Both the position numbers and the translations under genes were made by a program. The notes under the pieces were generated by a model. That model had not been told where the DNA came from. It did no database searches and saw nothing but the letters and a program-made list of their open reading frames with translations. Positions 16,280 through 24,473 of a stretch of DNA of 64,000 bases are shown here, in pieces. Within the stretch, counting starts at the first letter, position 1, and the number at the start of each line of letters is the position of its first letter. The stretch comes from Mesobacillus jeotgali (GTDB taxonomy: Bacteria > Bacillota > Bacilli > Bacillales > Cytobacillaceae): NCBI RefSeq assembly GCF_014856545.2, contig NZ_CP109811.1:2784001-2848000 (forward strand), written 5' to 3'.

Positions 16280-16738
16280 TTATATTTTTCTGAATTCCAG
16301 CCCTTTTTCCTTCATTAAATGCTTTAAGGCTGATTGAAAGGTGGAAAATGATTGTGCTTCTAATTTTATTCCATCAAGGACCATCCGCTTGACCAATTCT
16401 GGATTCATTCCGACAAATAACGTTTTGACACCCATCAACGAGATAGAAGAAGCCATTTCATGAAGCTCCCTGCCTATTTCTTCAAGGCATATGTCCTCAA
16501 TTTTTTCTCCACTGATATCTGTTAAGTCTATAATAGCCGTTTCTATGTCTTTATTATGGATAAAATCAAGAATTTTTCCGCGTATTTTATCAAATCGCTC
16601 TGCTCGGATTAACCCTGTAATAGGTACCAGTATTGTCTGAGGTACAATAGAAGGTATGATTGGAGCGGACATTTCAGAGATAATCGTCTCATATTCTTGA
16701 ATTTTTCTCTCTAGCTCCTTGAGTCTATTTGTATCCAA
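16280..16738 (-). CDS. STAS-domain protein (RsbR C-terminal type)
   Basis: About 152 aa: a short N-terminal coiled coil (LKELERKIQEYETIISEMSA) directly joined to a STAS domain (PIIPSIVPQTILVPITGLI, AIIDLTDISGEKIED, MGVKTLFVGMNPEL). This is the linker-STAS part of an RsbR protein without its sensor. The phosphoacceptor loop reads DISGEKIED, lacking the usual Ser/Thr. I prefer the TTG at 16736-16738 with GGAGGGG nine bases upstream; a GTG at 16766-16768 would add ten residues. Probably takes part in stress-signal assemblies with the other STAS proteins nearby. Confidence 0.72.
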   Translation of the reverse strand: MDTNRLKELERKIQEYETIISEMSAPIIPSIVPQTILVPITGLIRAERFDKIRGKILDFIHNKDIETAIIDLTDISGEKIEDICLEEIGRELHEMASSISLMGVKTLFVGMNPELVKRMVLDGIKLEAQSFSTFQSALKHLMKEKGLEFRKI

Positions 16739-16811
16739 AATTTCAAACCCCTCCGATGCCGTATTCACCCTGCTTTAACTATGATACCTTTTCAGGAATA
16801 TTTTGTATAGA

Positions 16812-16844
16812 AAAAAAGCTGCTTCTATTATCGAAGCAGCAAGT
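16812..16844 (-). terminator. Terminator of the 45-aa gene
   Basis: GCTGCTTC/GAAGCAGC hairpin, loop of seven, followed leftward by seven T residues. Confidence 0.8.
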
Positions 16845-16864
16845 AAAAGGTCATCCTATGACCC

Positions 16865-17002
16865 TCAATGTATAACATTAATTAAATGCATGATATCTTC
16901 ATAAATTTGTTCTTGATATTCGTCATCACAGCATCTCTTGTAATCATCAATCAAACGTCCAAGTTCTTTTAGAAAAATTAATTTTTCTTCTTCATTAATC
17001 AT
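16865..17002 (-). CDS. Small hypothetical protein, 45 aa
   Basis: The ATG at 17000-17002 has AAGGAG nine bases upstream, so I chose it over longer in-frame starts that run antisense to the neighbouring membrane-protein gene. The product is one or two amphipathic helices rich in Glu, Asp and Lys with a CC pair (YKRCCDDEYQ). It has its own terminator. No family recognised. Confidence 0.55.
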   Translation of the reverse strand: MINEEEKLIFLKELGRLIDDYKRCCDDEYQEQIYEDIMHLINVIH

Positions 17003-17174
17003 GGCAGAATTCTCCTTAACAGGATAAAAGTCATGTGTATGTTTAAATTTATCATGATTTTTTCCCTTTAAACAACCATTAATTTTCCTTATCTCATTAT
17101 TATATTTTGCATATGTGGAGAAACTATTCATAAATACATCAGATGTTACGTGTTTATCTAAGAAAGGAGCAACC

Positions 17175-17711
17175 ATGTTACATAATATATTCAGGCTGGG
17201 TATGCTGTTAATATCCTGGGCCACTTTACTCTTATATCCAAAACGTGACTTCAAACGGTTTCTTCCTGTCACAATTTTTGTTACAGGAATGGTATCCATC
17301 TTATTGGTAATATCTCATCCATTTAAGCTATGGAAAGTGTCTGGAAGTCTCAAAACCAGGATTTTCAATGACCTCAGTTTCACACTGGGCCCTTTTTTTG
17401 TTACAAACCTATGGGTTTTCCGTCTGGCCTATGGCAATCTCTGGCAGTACTTAGGAATAAATCTGGTGATTGACTATTTATTAGCATTTCCCATTACTAA
17501 GTTTTTTAAGAAAATAAACATCTATCAATTAGAACGGCTGAAACCAATGTATTTTTTCAGCATCATTTATTCATTTGCTATATTTGCCTACGGTTTTCAG
17601 TATTTATTTCAAAGGTCAAACATTAGATGTTTCATGTCTAATCGGTTGAAATTAAATAAAAACCCTTCCGCCAAACTAATGGAAGGGTTTTCGCTTATTC
17701 TTCATCTATAG
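17175..17711 (+). CDS. Multi-pass membrane protein of unknown function
   Basis: The ATG at 17175 follows AAGAAAGGAGCAACC. About 178 aa with four hydrophobic segments: IFRLGMLLISWATLLLY, FLPVTIFVTGMVSILLVI, a central GPFFVTNLWVF, and MYFFSIIYSFAIFAYGFQYL. The terminal 25 residues are encoded across the shared terminator hairpin and overlap the convergent gene by 17 bases, so the true end may be earlier (a lost stop or a small frameshift near 17630). Function unknown. Confidence 0.65.
   Translation: MLHNIFRLGMLLISWATLLLYPKRDFKRFLPVTIFVTGMVSILLVISHPFKLWKVSGSLKTRIFNDLSFTLGPFFVTNLWVFRLAYGNLWQYLGINLVIDYLLAFPITKFFKKINIYQLERLKPMYFFSIIYSFAIFAYGFQYLFQRSNIRCFMSNRLKLNKNPSAKLMEGFSLILHL
17659..17693. terminator. 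Bidirectional terminator inside the 3' end of the membrane-protein frame
   Basis: AAACCCTTCC/GGAAGGGTTTT stem with an 11-base loop, between the convergent genes at 17175 and 17695. Confidence 0.75.
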
Positions 17712-18303
17712 TGATATTTTCCATGACCAGTTCGACGCCTTTGGTGTTCTCAATATAACTGATTACAGGATCAATTTCATTCCTGAGCTTTGGAGTCAAC
17801 GGCAATTCAATTCTTTCATCATCATAAGTGAAAATCACTTTATCAGGTGTTAAGGTGCCACCCTCTTTTTTGTTGACTTGTTTCATCGCCGTAATTTTAT
17901 CCCACGGATATACAGTTTGTTCTAATTTCCAAAGCTCGTCATAATATAAGGCATTCTTGTCCATATAATAATAATTGTCAATGCTCAAGTAGCCTCCTGC
18001 AGCCATGATGACTAGTGTGAATGCGGAGGCAATAAAAACACTGAAACTTCTCTTTCTCGATTCATCTGTTTTGAAAAGATAGATTGCTATAATGATCAAT
18101 AATACTGGTATGATCAAAAACACTGCAACCATTGCAACATAGGATGACATCGGACTGTCAAAGAACCAGTGAGACTTGTCAATGTATATCGATTGATGAA
18201 TGAAAGTAACAATAAAAATACCAATTGGTACAGATGCGAAGAGAAGAATAACGGCGACTGTTATCAGCAAACTCCCCGCTCGGTCAGCATTATGTGCATT
18301 CAA
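17695..18303 (-). CDS. Membrane protein with three N-terminal TM segments and PH-like C-terminal part
   Basis: 202 aa using the TTG at 18301-18303 with AAAAGGGGATAAATATT before it. TM segments lie at about 10-32, 52-74 and 85-104. The soluble C-terminal 90 residues include WDKITAMKQVNKKEGG and VIFTYDDERIELPL, resembling the bacterial PH-like membrane-associated domains. No catalytic motif is visible. Function unknown. Confidence 0.65.
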   Translation of the reverse strand: MNAHNADRAGSLLITVAVILLFASVPIGIFIVTFIHQSIYIDKSHWFFDSPMSSYVAMVAVFLIIPVLLIIIAIYLFKTDESRKRSFSVFIASAFTLVIMAAGGYLSIDNYYYMDKNALYYDELWKLEQTVYPWDKITAMKQVNKKEGGTLTPDKVIFTYDDERIELPLTPKLRNEIDPVISYIENTKGVELVMENITIDEE

Positions 18304-18588
18304 AATATTTATCCCCTTTTCTTTTTCTCTATATTCCCATAATATATATTCCACTTAAAGTAAAAAATTCCCTTCCTAAAAGATGCTTTTTTTCATAAAT
18401 TCTAGCTGAACATCATTAAATTCTGCCTTGAATAATATTATGTTTGAATAAACAAGCTAATTACAGGTTCAATCTCTTGAGTACCCTCATGCGCCCTGTC
18501 ATCATCCGAACAGCATTTTATAAGTGTCCGAACCAGATTGGTCTGCACAATCAAATGAATTGCGGCTCCACATTTTCTTACCTAGGAA

Positions 18589-18626
18589 TAAAAAACAAGC
18601 TGGACAATTGTCCAGCTTGTTTTTTA
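18589..18626. terminator. Strong bidirectional terminator
   Basis: AAAAAACAAGCTGGACAA/TTGTCCAGCTTGTTTTTT is an essentially perfect 36-base palindrome just past the stop of the 49-aa gene. Confidence 0.9.
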
Positions 18627-18627
18627 T

Positions 18628-18777
18628 TTATTTTCTTAGATTTTCCTGGTCCTTTAATCGATTTTGCTGATCGGGAACCCTGCCTTGATCCTTGAACTCA
18701 TCAATCTTTTTTGCTTCCCCTAATTTTTCACGTTCGTATTCCTCCAAGCTTTGCTGATTATTTTTTGAATCTGCCAT
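18628..18777 (-). CDS. Small hydrophilic protein, 49 aa
   Basis: The ATG at 18775-18777 follows AAGGAGGGAATTACC. It is highly charged (Lys, Glu, Asp, Gln), with no cysteine and no hydrophobic core, for example EEYEREKLGEAKKIDEFKD; probably disordered or helical. Such peptides are common among sporulation and stress genes of Bacillus, but I recognise no family. Confidence 0.65.
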   Translation of the reverse strand: MADSKNNQQSLEEYEREKLGEAKKIDEFKDQGRVPDQQNRLKDQENLRK

Positions 18778-18842
18778 GGTAATTCCCTCCTTAGCCTTAG
18801 TATTCATGCTATTCCCTAATAGAAAAACAGCCAAACCCAAAT

Positions 18843-19094
18843 GCTGAAGAGCAAATGTATAGTTCCCTGCAGTTATCTAATTTCACAGATGTTCACGACA
18901 GACCAAGGCACTTAAAACAAATAAAAGATGAACTTCTGCCAGTCCAAGATGTTTACATAAACTCTATAGATGGTAATTAGATTAACAAGAACGTTCTTAA
19001 CTGGAAAGGTATCGGAGTTTTAGAAGCTTCCGAAACGGATAAAGAAAACAATCCGTAATACTACACCGGTGTGAAAGCAACAAAGATTACGTAA
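18843..19094 (+). pseudogene. Decayed coding remnant with two in-frame stops
   Basis: One frame reads protein-like text for about 83 codons (AEEQMYSSLQLSNFTDVHD.. ; ..NWKGIGVLEASETDKENN.. ; YYTGVKATKIT) but is cut by TAG and TAA at internal positions and has no start with a ribosome site. It lies between the 49-aa gene and the BA3454-like gene. Because the stops are TAG and TAA, selenocysteine cannot explain them. Ancestral family unknown. Confidence 0.4.
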
Positions 19095-19141
19095 ATGAAC
19101 CTAACTTACCATGTAAATACAGAAGGAAAGGAAAATGTATA

Positions 19142-19276
19142 ATGAGAGAAATAACAGTAACGGTGGATCTAAAGGGGAAAAATTATTTAACAAATGTCAT
19201 TGCAGACCGTGAAACATCAGAGGAAGAAATTTTAGAGATGGCACGTAAGCAAGTTCAGGAGCAATGGCTCTTTTAA
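19142..19276 (+). CDS. BA3454-family small stress protein, 44 aa
   Basis: The ATG at 19142 follows AAGGAAAGGAAAATGTATA. It reads MREITVTVDLKGKNYLTNVI, then acidic residues, then EEILEMARKQVQEQW. The pattern 'xVxVxxxGKxYxTNVI..EEIxxxAxxQVxxQW' matches what I recall of the small BA3454 family of Bacillus stress-response proteins. A terminator follows seven bases later. Confidence 0.7.
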   Translation: MREITVTVDLKGKNYLTNVIADRETSEEEILEMARKQVQEQWLF

Positions 19277-19281
19277 ATAGG

Positions 19282-19316
19282 GAAAAGGATGTTCAATTTG
19301 GCTGAACATCCTTTTT
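19282..19316. terminator. Terminator after the BA3454-like gene
   Basis: AAAAGGATGTTCA/TGAACATCCTTTTT stem with a six-base loop and T-rich tail. Confidence 0.88.
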
Positions 19317-19351
19317 ATTTTGGTTTTCATTTTTTAGAATCCTTGTTCCTT

Positions 19352-19753
19352 TTATCTGGCCCATTTCGTAATCGTAATCTTTGTCCCTGTTCCCGGCATG
19401 GAATCGATATCAAAACTGTCCATTAACCTTTTAACCCCCGGAAGTCCTGCACCAAGACCACCTGAGGTAGAAAACCCGTCCTGCAAGACCATCCTTATAT
19501 CATTTATACCCGGCCCATTATCAGCAGCAGATATCTGAATCCCTCTTCGTCCATTATCTTCTAAGACGTTAATAGTAATCTGGCCGCTTCCCGCATACAA
19601 ATAAATGTTTCTTGCGAGTTCCGATATTGCTGTCGTTATTCTTGCCTGGTCTACGCCACCAAATTGGAGTTCTTTAGAGATTTCTCTCCCTTTCTGACGG
19701 GCAAGCACTATATCAAATTCATTATTAATATTAATAATAATCGGTTCTGTCAT
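19352..19753 (-). CDS. RsbT-like serine/threonine protein kinase (GHKL ATPase fold)
   Basis: 133 aa, the size of RsbT. It shows the N box (ITTAISELARNIYLYA), the G1 box (ADNGPGI) and the G2 region (GLGAGLPGVKRLMDSF). RsbT phosphorylates the STAS domains of RsbR and RsbS in the stressosome and then activates the RsbU phosphatase. It is encoded four bases after the RsbS-like gene, reproducing the rsbS-rsbT order, but without rsbR, rsbU, rsbV, rsbW or sigB beside it. The start ATG is preceded by GAGGGTTAACCAG. Confidence 0.88.
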   Translation of the reverse strand: MTEPIIININNEFDIVLARQKGREISKELQFGGVDQARITTAISELARNIYLYAGSGQITINVLEDNGRRGIQISAADNGPGINDIRMVLQDGFSTSGGLGAGLPGVKRLMDSFDIDSMPGTGTKITITKWAR

Positions 19754-19757
19754 CTGG

Positions 19758-20114
19758 TTAACCCTCTAACAATTGGCTTAATATCGAAATTCCTTGTTCA
19801 AGATCCAGTGCAGTATGGACATTTTCCAATGTTATGCCAAGTTCTATCAAAGTAATGGCGACCGCCGGCTGGATACCTGTCAGGACAGCTCTCGTGCCCA
19901 TCAGGCTTGTCATTACGATTACATCGCCCAATACTTTGGCAATGAACGAATCAATCATATCGACAGAAGTCAAATCGATGACAACACCTTTCGCTCCTGT
20001 ATCCTTAATTTTATTCAATAAGTCCTCTTGAAAAGTCAGTACCGTTTGGTCGTCTAGTTCTACTTGAATTGAAACTAATAAATAATCCTTTAATTTTAAT
20101 ATAGGAATTCTCAT
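19758..20114 (-). CDS. RsbS-like stressosome scaffold/antagonist (STAS)
   Basis: 118 aa from the ATG at 20112-20114 (TTGGAGGCATATAAA in front). A bare STAS domain: [58 protein letters not shown]. The Ser in IDSFIA corresponds to the RsbS serine phosphorylated by RsbT, and the family length is kept. It is coupled to the RsbT-like gene, so the pair probably forms a kinase/antagonist switch. As an isolated pair it may serve a pathway other than the core sigma-B operon. Confidence 0.88.
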   Translation of the reverse strand: MRIPILKLKDYLLVSIQVELDDQTVLTFQEDLLNKIKDTGAKGVVIDLTSVDMIDSFIAKVLGDVIVMTSLMGTRAVLTGIQPAVAITLIELGITLENVHTALDLEQGISILSQLLEG

Positions 20115-20306
20115 TTTATATGCCTCCAAATCATTAAACTCACCAGAATTCACTATGTACAAATAAATTTCATTCAAGGTGGTCTGCATCCAAACACTTG
20201 CACGTTAGCAAATAAGATTTTAATTGGATTATACGCTATATAACAAGTGGTTTACAAATTAAAAGCAGTGTTTAATGTATGATAAGCACATAGGCTAAAA
20301 AAAATA

Positions 20307-20333
20307 AAAAACCTCCAGTCAGGAGGTTTTAAA
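20307..20333 (-). terminator. Terminator of the LysM-NlpC/P60 gene
   Basis: AAAACCTCC/GGAGGTTTT hairpin with a five-base loop flanked by A/T runs. Confidence 0.8.
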
Positions 20334-20367
20334 AGTCAAAGGCCTGGGTAAAGGTTTAAACAACTGT

Positions 20368-21384
20368 CTAAAATGTAGTTTTTGCTCCCAGGTAACGCGG
20401 CTTCCAGTAAGAATTATTCATGTCACTGATTTCTACTCCTCTTGAAGAACCGGCATGAATAAATTTACCATCGCCTAGATAAATACCTGCATGGGACGGA
20501 CCTGGCTTATATGTCTCAAAAAACACTAGGTCTCCTACACGTGGTGAAGAAACAGGTTTTGTAGCATCCCAAATGGATGCGACTGTTCTCGGGATTGAAA
20601 TTCCGACTTTGCTATATGCATAGTTTAAGTATCCTGAACAATCAAACCCTGCCGGCGTACTTCCTGCCCAAACATAAGGGACACCGATATACTTTTTGGA
20701 CTCAGCAATTAATGAGTTTACCTTAGAGGTAGAACCATACGTTGCCATAACAGGAGTGTTTGCTGATGAAACATTAGTAGCAACTGGTGTTGAAGCTGAG
20801 CCTGATAGCTTCAATACCTGTCCAGGGAAAATTACATGCGACTTCAAATTGTTAATAGACATCAATTGTGATAGCGATAAATTATGGCGAGCAGCAATCG
20901 TTGACAAATTGTCACCGCTACGGACTGTATATGTGCTGGATGAGCTGGCTGGTGCAGTTGAAGCCGTGGTAGCTGCAGTCCCAGATACTTTTAATTTTTG
21001 TCCAGGATGAATCACATCAGATTTAAGTCCGTTCAATGATTTAAGTCCGCTAATGGACATTCCATATGATTTTGATATTCCCCATAACGTATCGCCTGTC
21101 TTTACGACATACGTAGAACCGGATGTGCCTACGGCAGTACTAGCATCAGTTGAATGACTGTGCGGCGCTAATACTGATAGTTTTTGATTTACATAGATGG
21201 TAGAGCTTGATAGATTATTCCACTTTTGAATATCATTTATAGTAACATTATATATATTTGAAAGTTTCCATAAAGAATCTCCAGATTGAACTGTGTGTAA
21301 TTTATCATGAGCACTTGCAGAACCATTGAATGATGTAAATAAAATCCCGGCTGTTGCAGCCACCGTCAAAAGCTGTTTTTTCAT
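20368..21384 (-). CDS. Secreted cell-wall endopeptidase: three LysM domains plus NlpC/P60 (LytF/LytE-like)
   Basis: 338 aa. Signal peptide at 1-25 (cleavage near SASA-HD). Three LysM repeats (about 29-72, 92-135 and 152-194), separated by Ser/Thr/Ala linkers, bind peptidoglycan glycans. The C-terminal NlpC/P60 domain has the catalytic Cys in GFDCSGYLNYAY, His in PSHAGIYLGDG and the third polar residue in FIHAGSSRG. These D,L-endopeptidases cut the gamma-D-Glu/diaminopimelate bond during cell separation or growth. Single gene with its own terminator. Confidence 0.93.
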   Translation of the reverse strand: MKKQLLTVAATAGILFTSFNGSASAHDKLHTVQSGDSLWKLSNIYNVTINDIQKWNNLSSSTIYVNQKLSVLAPHSHSTDASTAVGTSGSTYVVKTGDTLWGISKSYGMSISGLKSLNGLKSDVIHPGQKLKVSGTAATTASTAPASSSSTYTVRSGDNLSTIAARHNLSLSQLMSINNLKSHVIFPGQVLKLSGSASTPVATNVSSANTPVMATYGSTSKVNSLIAESKKYIGVPYVWAGSTPAGFDCSGYLNYAYSKVGISIPRTVASIWDATKPVSSPRVGDLVFFETYKPGPSHAGIYLGDGKFIHAGSSRGVEISDMNNSYWKPRYLGAKTTF

Positions 21385-21712
21385 GTTAGAGCAACTCCTT
21401 TGATTTCGATTACAAAATTAATAGTAGAGTTTCCCAAACTAGTTTTGAATCTATAAATAATGGTTTGCAAGGAATAGTTTTCCTCTGGTAAAAATATCGT
21501 TTACATGACAAAAGTTCGCTTAAATCCCAATTTCGCAGGGATTACAGGCTCTTTTTTCCTTTTATAATTAATTTTGTTACATTATTGAAATATAAGCTTA
21601 ATCTTGTTGTAATTTTTAGCAACTATGTCTGTTGGCCCCCTTCATAGTTATAACAAGGTCAAAAGGACCTAATAAGTTGAACATGTAATGATTTTTCTAG
21701 ATAGAAAATCAA
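21385..21712. other. Intergenic region upstream of the LysM-NlpC/P60 gene
   Basis: No gene or recognisable riboswitch seen. It is AT-rich and should contain the hydrolase promoter. I looked for a ydaO-type or WalR-type signal and found only a weak half-site (TGTAAC on the minus strand near 21576-21581). Confidence 0.4.
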
Positions 21713-21743
21713 AACACCCCCGCTGTCATGACAGCGGGGGTTT
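21713..21743. terminator. Terminator of the 143-aa gene
   Basis: ACCCCCGCTGTCA/TGACAGCGGGGGT, a perfect 26-base palindrome without a loop gap, just after the stop at 21758. Confidence 0.88.
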
Positions 21744-21757
21744 ATGTTTACATGTTA

Positions 21758-22189
21758 TTAAAGGTTGCGCTTGATTAATTGATTAGCCAAGTGATCCACC
21801 TGCTGGCTATTCCCTGTTTCTTTGGCAGCTGATGCAATTTGATTGATCATTTGACTGCTCTCCGGATTTGTAGAGGTTGTTGAATGGAAACCTGTAGTTT
21901 TGTTTGTCTTATTCATATCTAAACCAGACGTTATCTCTTTTGCAAATTCTGTTATTCCTGCAGCTACCGGCTTATTAAAGGCTGAGCTTGCATTGGTATT
22001 TTGGAAAAGCTGCCTCATTCCATTTCCCATTTGATTTCGAAAAATAAAAGCTGCCGCAGCACTTGCTACAACTCCCATAATCGAATATGTCATGGAGCGA
22101 TTTCTTTTAGGTCTGTACCCGAACATTTTCATCATGTTTTGAGGTATATTTGATCTCATTAACGCAGAAATCCATGCAGATCTATTCAT
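21758..22189 (-). CDS. Hypothetical protein with one membrane segment, 143 aa
   Basis: The N-terminus MNRSAWISALMRSNIPQNMM is followed by a basic stretch (RPKRNRS), one hydrophobic segment (YSIMGVVASAAAAFIF) and a Ser/Thr/Asn-rich C-terminal half. Preceded by a GGGGTGCTGCCGG ribosome region. No known domain recognised. It lies next to the DUF1657/DUF421 spore cluster in the same direction but separated by about 100 bases. Confidence 0.6.
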   Translation of the reverse strand: MNRSAWISALMRSNIPQNMMKMFGYRPKRNRSMTYSIMGVVASAAAAFIFRNQMGNGMRQLFQNTNASSAFNKPVAAGITEFAKEITSGLDMNKTNKTTGFHSTTSTNPESSQMINQIASAAKETGNSQQVDHLANQLIKRNL

Positions 22190-22290
22190 CCGGCAGCACC
22201 CCTTTTTAAATTAGAGGAGTAAACTCCTCCATCAATTAGTATTTGATTTCTGCCGAACGATATTCCGGAAAAAGATTACATAGGAGCTGT

Positions 22291-23142
22291 TTACTCTTTA
22301 AGAAAAGGTTGTACCTTTTGTATAGCTTCTTGTAATTTCTTCGCGTTTTGAATATACATTTCCTTCGTACTCGAAGACTCTGTCGCAAGAGCAAATAATT
22401 CAAGATCTGCCTGGCACTTATTAAGCATGGCTAGCAATAATTTTCTCGGCTGAGGTGATGGAACCTGATTTTGGTCGTCGTACGTATCAATGAATAATTT
22501 CCCATAAGAATCTACTTGGCCTAAAAAAACATTGTCAAGCGTCACTTTTAAATTAGCTAGCTCAATATCCAGCCATCCTTTGTTTTTACCAGTAGCTGCT
22601 AATTGGTCATACAATACATTTCCATCCATTATGACAGTATAGGATTCCTTTTCTGGAGCCACAGGCAAATTTATATCCTTTGGTGTTAGTGGCTGCAAAT
22701 CTTTTTTTAGCAATACACTTAAATCACCTTTTGGCTCCAGGACAGCAAACTCAACATCTGCTGTTTTAAAAACATTTTTCTGTCTTAATAATGAATTCAA
22801 TTCATCGATTGTATATTTTTCCTTCTTTAAATTCTCTTCCATTATTTTTCCATCTTTAATGATTACTGTCGCTTTTCCTTCAAATAAATCCCTGAACTTC
22901 TTGCTTTTGATTCCGATGAGATCATGTAAATATGTAAAGGATCCAAAAATTATGATGGCCAATACACCGTGAAATATATTCCCATCCAAACCCATTATTA
23001 CTTCACCAGCGATACTTCCTATAGTAATACCTGAAACATATTCAAAAAAAGACAGCTCCGCCAGTTGCTTCTTCCCGCCCATTTTCGTGATCGCAAATAA
23101 TGTCACTACAACAATACGGAAGAGATAATAATGTGCATCCAA
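22291..23142 (-). CDS. 2Duf-like spore membrane protein: DUF421 fused to DUF1657 (N-terminus possibly frameshifted)
   Basis: 283 aa. The N-terminal part has TM segments and the DUF421 signature GKKQLAELSFFEYVSGITIGSIAGE; the middle is the YetF-like soluble part. The last 50 residues (LLAMLNKCQADLELFALATE) are a DUF1657 copy like the two separate upstream genes. Fused DUF421+DUF1657 proteins ('2Duf', from spoVA-2mob-type clusters) raise spore heat resistance. The only start in this frame is a TTG 13 bases from the ribosome site, while the well-placed ATG at 23150-23152 (MNDWMHII) is in another frame. One missing base near 23123-23130 would join them. Confidence 0.82.
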   Translation of the reverse strand: MDAHYYLFRIVVVTLFAITKMGGKKQLAELSFFEYVSGITIGSIAGEVIMGLDGNIFHGVLAIIIFGSFTYLHDLIGIKSKKFRDLFEGKATVIIKDGKIMEENLKKEKYTIDELNSLLRQKNVFKTADVEFAVLEPKGDLSVLLKKDLQPLTPKDINLPVAPEKESYTVIMDGNVLYDQLAATGKNKGWLDIELANLKVTLDNVFLGQVDSYGKLFIDTYDDQNQVPSPQPRKLLLAMLNKCQADLELFALATESSSTKEMYIQNAKKLQEAIQKVQPFLKE

Positions 23143-23160
23143 TCATTCATTTTCTCACCT

Positions 23161-23364
23161 CTAGCTTTTATACTGTGGTTCTTCAATTTCAAGCTGAGTT
23201 TTCCTGTTTTGCAGGTCCGTTTTTATTTCGCCTATGATCAGCATGCTTTCGTGAAAAGCTTTGCTTGCTTCAGGAATATTGGTATTCAATGCCATAGAAG
23301 ATAACTGAGCTTCGATCCCTTTAATCGTTGAAAGGACCTGGTTAACATCTGATGCAATAGTCAT
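23161..23364 (-). CDS. DUF1657 protein
   Basis: 67 aa, a helical pair typical of DUF1657: VNQVLSTIKGIEAQLSSMAL and ASKAFHESMLIIGEIKTDLQ, ending EEPQYKS. The ATG is preceded by AGAGGTGAAATAAT. It sits between another DUF1657 gene and the 2Duf-like gene; DUF1657 proteins occur in spore operons next to spoVA and yetF-like genes. Confidence 0.85.
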   Translation of the reverse strand: MTIASDVNQVLSTIKGIEAQLSSMALNTNIPEASKAFHESMLIIGEIKTDLQNRKTQLEIEEPQYKS

Positions 23365-23421
23365 ATTATTTCACCTCTATATATAGGAAAAGGGCGGGTT
23401 CCCCCTGCCCTCCTTCCGTTT

Positions 23422-23628
23422 TCACTGTTTGTATTGTGGTTCTTCTTGTTCAATTTCCTGCAATCGTGGTTGAATGCTATCTATAACTGCCTGAGTTTGT
23501 TGAGCAGCTGTCTGATAAAGTTGCTTAGCTTGTTGGTTATCAGTTCCAAGTGCAAATGTTTCTAAACTTGCCTGAGCACTTTTTAGACCTGCGATTGTTT
23601 GCTTTACTTGAGTTCCAACTGTCATCAT
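23422..23628 (-). CDS. DUF1657 protein
   Basis: 68 aa, paralog of the next gene downstream: VKQTIAGLKSAQASLETFAL and AKQLYQTAAQQTQAVIDSIQ, with the same ending EEPQYKQ. Two adjacent ATGs (23626-23628 and 23623-23625) follow AGAAGGGACC; the second gives slightly better spacing. First gene of the three-gene DUF1657-DUF1657-2Duf operon. Confidence 0.85.
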   Translation of the reverse strand: MMTVGTQVKQTIAGLKSAQASLETFALGTDNQQAKQLYQTAAQQTQAVIDSIQPRLQEIEQEEPQYKQ

Positions 23629-23759
23629 GGTCCCTTCTTTCCCAAAATTTTTGGTACTGTTTTAGTATGACTAGGCTTAAAAGAAATATGCTAGGCTAAA
23701 AATTATTTCAATACAAAAAGCCACCAGTATGCTTTAGGCAAACCAATGGCAGGTTATTT

Positions 23760-24230
23760 TTAATCTTCGTTCACCATAATTCTTGTGTTATACAATACGT
23801 AGCCGTTTTCCCATCTTGCGCGAATTTCCAATGCATAATCACCAGAAGCTACATTCGAATCCTCGAGGTTTATAGGGTATCCTTTTAACCCTTCATATGC
23901 GAGCTTTCCCGATTTCATTTCCCATAAATAGCATTTCACAGAATCCGGTGAATGTTCAAATAAAAGCTTAATGTTATCACCAGATTCAACAATGATCGGG
24001 TTAGATTCCCTTGCGAGGACAGCTGGATCGATATTATTATCAGCCGCCGAAGTCCGCCCCCATTTACTTAAGGAATATGTTACAGGCTTAACCTCAACAG
24101 TATGTTTTGCTACAACCACTTCTAAATCAGGAGGAACGGGTTTATAACGGCTATAAGTGCTCCAGCTGATTACACATAATAAAAACAAGAAAGACAATAT
24201 TAGCCATGGAACAGATTTCTTCACCGCCAT
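23760..24230 (-). CDS. Hypothetical protein with N-terminal membrane anchor, 156 aa
   Basis: One membrane segment at 8-26 (VPWLILSFLFLLCVISW), then an extracytoplasmic domain of about 125 residues rich in beta strand (VKCYLWEMKSGKLAYEG, GDYALEIRARWENGYVLYN), suggesting an Ig-like or beta-sandwich fold. Upstream of the DUF1657 operon in the same orientation. No family recognised. Confidence 0.6.
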   Translation of the reverse strand: MAVKKSVPWLILSFLFLLCVISWSTYSRYKPVPPDLEVVVAKHTVEVKPVTYSLSKWGRTSAADNNIDPAVLARESNPIIVESGDNIKLLFEHSPDSVKCYLWEMKSGKLAYEGLKGYPINLEDSNVASGDYALEIRARWENGYVLYNTRIMVNED

Positions 24231-24473
24231 CCCCCATTTCCGGATTGCTTCCCATTAAATAGACGGGGAAATCAGTAAATAAGTTTCAAATTTTCAGTTA
24301 ACATTTATTCAAATTCAATATTTTACGTTTGGTAAATTTATTATTTTTTTCATATTCCTGATAAAGTTTTTCCTGGCTTAATCCATTTTCGATTTCCTGT
24401 AACATTCATTACATGCGTATAACATCTCTTATTTTATAATGAATAAATAATTGATAAAAAGTTGGTGATAAAT

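Noticed and set aside
21385..21712. Cyclic di-AMP (ydaO) riboswitch before the LysM-NlpC/P60 gene
   Set aside because: Such leaders often precede wall hydrolases, but the conserved helices and junction sequences were not found.
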